Under the pieces are notes generated by a model. That model did not search any database, was not told the DNA's origin, and worked only from the letters and a program-made list of their open reading frames with translations. A program made the position numbers and the translations under genes. A stretch of DNA of 7,089 nt from CAYGZA01 sp964354135 (GTDB taxonomy: Bacteria; Planctomycetota; Planctomycetia; Pirellulales; Thermoguttaceae). The DNA lies in NCBI GenBank assembly GCA_964354135.1, contig CAYGZA010000329.1:1-7089 (forward strand), given 5' to 3'. Shown here piece after piece: positions 5,338-7,089 of this stretch (position 1 is its first letter; every line of letters begins with the position of its first letter).

Positions 5338-6501
5338 ATGCAGAGTCATGGCCGTCAGAATCATCATGCTGGATCCACTCGCGGCGTTCCAAGGTGGGCC
5401 TTCACCTTGGTCGAATTGCTGGTGGTCATCGCGATCATCGGCATCTTGATCGCCTTGTTGTTGCCCGCGGTGCAAGCCGCGCGGGAAGCCGCCCGCCGTT
5501 CGCAGTGTGCGAGCAATTTGAGGCAGGTCGGGGTGGCCCTGTTGAACTACGAACAGACCCACAAGTCGTTTCCGCCCGGCATGCTTTACGGTCCGGGTCA
5601 GAATCCGGCCTACCCGGGCAGCGGCGGCACGGGCCCCACAGCCCGATTCCATTTTCCCAACTGGGTCATTATGTGCCTGCCCTTCATGGAGCAGATGCCG
5701 GTCTACCGGGGCTTCGATTTCACCGTCACCATGGCTGCCGGGATGGATGCCGATACCGTGAAGCATCCCAACTATATCGCACGCAACACGAGGATCGCGT
5801 CGATGCTCTGCCCGAGCGACAATGCCAACAGTCTAATACCGTGGGTCGGCACCACCACCTCCGCTGGCCCCCCACCCACCGGCGGTACACGCGACGGCGA
5901 CCGCTGGGCCCGGGGCAATTACGCCGTCAACGCCGGAAACGCGGCGATAGAAGACTTCTGGGACTCGACTTCCGGGGCGTGGAGGGACAATTTCCGCCGC
6001 GGCATCATGGGGCCGAATAGCTGCACTATGGACATTGCCGGGATCAAGGACGGGACAAGCAGTACGATGATGGCCGGCGAGGTCCGCGCCGGGGTGACGG
6101 TCAAGGATCGCCGCGGCGTCTGGGCCTTGAGCGGCGTCGGCTCCAGTATGGTGACCTGGCTCGGCTACGGCGGCGACGACAACGGACCGAACTTCTGCGC
6201 GTTGATCGCCGACGACGTCTGGCGGGTCGACCAGGACCCGTGGCCGGACCCCCTTAACCTGGACTGCATGGCCGCTTGGCCGGACATGAATCACCAGGCG
6301 ACCTTCCGCAGCCTGCACCCCGGCGGCGTGAACGTGGTGTTTGCCGACGGCAGCACCCACTTCATCAAGGACGAGATCGAGACCTGCGGGGCGTGGGGCG
6401 ATCCGTGGAACCGGCCCAACGACCCCTTCTGGCCGGTTTGGGACCGCCTCATTTGCAGCGGCGACCGGTACCCGGTGAAAGCCGATAAGGCAGGGCTGTA
6501 G
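5338..6501 (+). CDS. DUF1559 protein with type IV prepilin-like N-terminus (H-X9-DG family)
   Basis: This 387-residue protein belongs to the large planctomycete DUF1559 family of pseudopilin-like proteins; members are numerous per genome and their exact role is not established. A 21-residue basic leader ends in RWA, followed by FTLVELLVVIAIIGILIALL (residues 22-41), the class III signal and membrane helix, with the key Glu at mature position 5 (E26). The residue before the cut site is Ala21 rather than the usual Gly. The helix runs into AVQAAREAARRSQCASNLRQ, a family hallmark. The C-terminal part has LHPGGVNVVFADGSTHFI, giving H327 and D337-G338 nine residues apart, the H-X9-DG processing-associated motif. 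The middle is Gly/Trp/Asp-rich with several cysteines (C158, C229, C287, C310, C350, C373), compatible with an exported beta-rich domain. It sits 21 bases ahead of a lipoprotein gene, so the two are probably co-transcribed. Family assignment is firm; function is not. Confidence 0.95.
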   Translation: MQSHGRQNHHAGSTRGVPRWAFTLVELLVVIAIIGILIALLLPAVQAAREAARRSQCASNLRQVGVALLNYEQTHKSFPPGMLYGPGQNPAYPGSGGTGPTARFHFPNWVIMCLPFMEQMPVYRGFDFTVTMAAGMDADTVKHPNYIARNTRIASMLCPSDNANSLIPWVGTTTSAGPPPTGGTRDGDRWARGNYAVNAGNAAIEDFWDSTSGAWRDNFRRGIMGPNSCTMDIAGIKDGTSSTMMAGEVRAGVTVKDRRGVWALSGVGSSMVTWLGYGGDDNGPNFCALIADDVWRVDQDPWPDPLNLDCMAAWPDMNHQATFRSLHPGGVNVVFADGSTHFIKDEIETCGAWGDPWNRPNDPFWPVWDRLICSGDRYPVKADKAGL

Positions 6502-6522
6502 TCTGGATGGAGAACGCTTGAC

Positions 6523-6945
6523 ATGAAGGCAAGCACCACGGTCTTGGTCTTGACGGCGGTATTCCTTTTGGGGATTCCGGGCTGCGGCAGCAAGGGGTCG
6601 AAGATGGTCCCGGTCCGCGGCACGGTCAAGTTTGTCGGCGGCACCGTGCCGCAGGGGGAAGTGGCCACGGTCAGCTTCCAGCCGGTCAGCGCCGGGGAGG
6701 GCCAGCCCATCAAGGGGGCCCAGGGAACCATCAACCAGGACGGCAGTTTCGAGATGTTCACCCGGAAGCCGGGGGACGGCGTCATGGTGGGCCGGTACAA
6801 GGTCTGCATCATTGTCCGAAAGAAATACATGGACCCGAAGTCCTGGGTGGTGCCGCAGAAGTACGTCGATGCCAAGACGACCCCCTTCGAGGTGAACGTC
6901 GAGAAAGCCATCAGCGATTTGAAGTACGAGCTCGACAAATCGTGA
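6523..6945 (+). CDS. Small lipoprotein with carboxypeptidase-regulatory-like (transthyretin-like) domain
   Basis: This 140-residue protein starts with a lipoprotein signal peptide: K2, hydrophobic TVLVLTAVFLLGI, and lipobox IPGC with the lipidated Cys at 21. The mature part fits the small planctomycete lipoproteins that follow DUF1559 genes: VRGTVKFVGGTVPQ (about 31-44), a VSFQPV strand, GTINQDGSFEMFT (about 68-80), GDGVMVGRYKVCII (about 84-97), and a tail with PQKYVDAKTTPFEVNV. This is the pattern of a single Ig/transthyretin-like beta-sandwich, often annotated as carboxypeptidase regulatory-like. It is probably anchored in a cell-envelope membrane facing the periplasm. No enzymatic residues are visible; a structural or binding role alongside the DUF1559 partner is inference. 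The ATG has GGAG (6509-6512) 10 bases upstream. The gene begins 21 bases after the DUF1559 stop and is closed by a strong terminator, so it is the last gene of the unit. Confidence 0.88.
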   Translation: MKASTTVLVLTAVFLLGIPGCGSKGSKMVPVRGTVKFVGGTVPQGEVATVSFQPVSAGEGQPIKGAQGTINQDGSFEMFTRKPGDGVMVGRYKVCIIVRKKYMDPKSWVVPQKYVDAKTTPFEVNVEKAISDLKYELDKS

Positions 6946-6950
6946 GCCTT

Positions 6951-6971
6951 CCGGAGCCGTCGGGCTTCCGG
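6951..6971 (+). repeat. Hairpin just after the lipoprotein stop codon
   Basis: CCGGAGCC (6951-6958) pairs with GGCTTCCGG (6963-6971) around loop GTCG, with one bulged T. It begins 5 bases after the stop codon and has no T-run. Its TTCCGG arm is repeated inside the following terminator, so the two structures could exchange strands. It may be a 3' stabiliser. Confidence 0.35.
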
Positions 6972-6985
6972 CTTGAGAACGCAAA

Positions 6986-7034
6986 ACGGGGGATCATCTC
7001 CGGAGCTTCCGGAGGGTGATCCCCCGTGTTTTTT
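6986..7034 (+). terminator. Strong intrinsic terminator of the DUF1559-lipoprotein operon
   Basis: ACGGGGGATCA (6986-6996) pairs perfectly with TGATCCCCCGT (7017-7027). Above a small internal bulge (T against GG), CTCCGGA (6998-7004) pairs with TCCGGAG (7008-7014) around loop GCT. Six Ts follow at 7029-7034. The 18-bp composite stem with a U-tract is a textbook Rho-independent terminator. An AAAA (6983-6986) on the left means the minus-strand transcript would also meet a stem followed by TTTT, so it may work in both directions. Confidence 0.93.
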
Positions 7035-7089
7035 GAGACTGTAGCAACGAATTCGGGTTTTGGCAGGTCCAAACGAGGAAAGAAATCAC
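7035..7089. other. Short tail after the terminator, no gene seen
   Basis: These 55 bases are less GC-rich than their surroundings and hold no ORF. GAGGAAAG near 7075-7082, close to the window end, could be a ribosome-binding site for a plus-strand gene starting just outside, but no start codon is visible. Confidence 0.3.

Noticed and set aside
5833..6984. 383-codon minus-strand frame opposite DUF1559 and the lipoprotein
   Set aside because: It spans two well-supported plus-strand genes, their 21-base gap and part of the region before the terminator, and has no recognisable domain.
1..7089. CRISPR array, tRNA/rRNA genes, insertion sequences or integration sites
   Set aside because: I saw no regularly spaced direct repeats, no cloverleaf or rRNA-like segment, no transposase or integrase motifs, and no target-site duplications. 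The toxin-antitoxin pair alone is not enough to call a mobile element.

Overview
The window looks like a GC-rich chromosomal segment from a planctomycete. The main evidence is a DUF1559 protein with a type IV prepilin-like N-terminus and a C-terminal H-X9-DG motif, followed 21 bases later by a small lipoprotein with a regulatory-like beta domain. This pair is typical of Planctomycetes. The partial ECF sigma factor at the left edge also has the N-terminal style common in that phylum. I cannot assign a genus from the sequence alone.

Layout. The left 3.96 kb is read on the minus strand. In transcription order it holds pyruvate, phosphate dikinase (3964 to 1253), a ribbon-helix-helix-type antitoxin (1144 to 890), a PIN-domain toxin (890 to 390, start overlapping the antitoxin stop by one base), and the first 98 codons of an ECF sigma factor (295 to the edge). 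The right 2.8 kb is read on the plus strand. It holds a CPBP-family intramembrane protease (4265-4927), the DUF1559 gene (5338-6501) and the small lipoprotein gene (6523-6945). A very strong intrinsic terminator (6986-7034) closes that unit. The 300 bases between 3964 and 4265 are a divergent control region. It has a good sigma-70 promoter for the dikinase, a palindrome over that promoter's -10 box, a leader hairpin, and a short leader ORF ahead of the protease gene. The 410 bases between 4928 and 5337 hold no convincing gene, only a few GC-rich palindromes and a candidate promoter for the DUF1559 operon.

How the genes relate. The toxin and antitoxin form one translationally coupled module. 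DUF1559 and the lipoprotein look like one envelope-related operon. The dikinase is a housekeeping carbon-metabolism enzyme linking pyruvate and phosphoenolpyruvate. The sigma factor and the protease are regulatory or processing proteins with unknown targets. I see no clear new multi-gene system. The least ordinary signals are the in-frame leader ORF before the protease gene, where one ATG motif can be read as either a promoter -10 box or a translation start, and the palindrome over the dikinase promoter. The DUF1559-lipoprotein pair is common but poorly understood.
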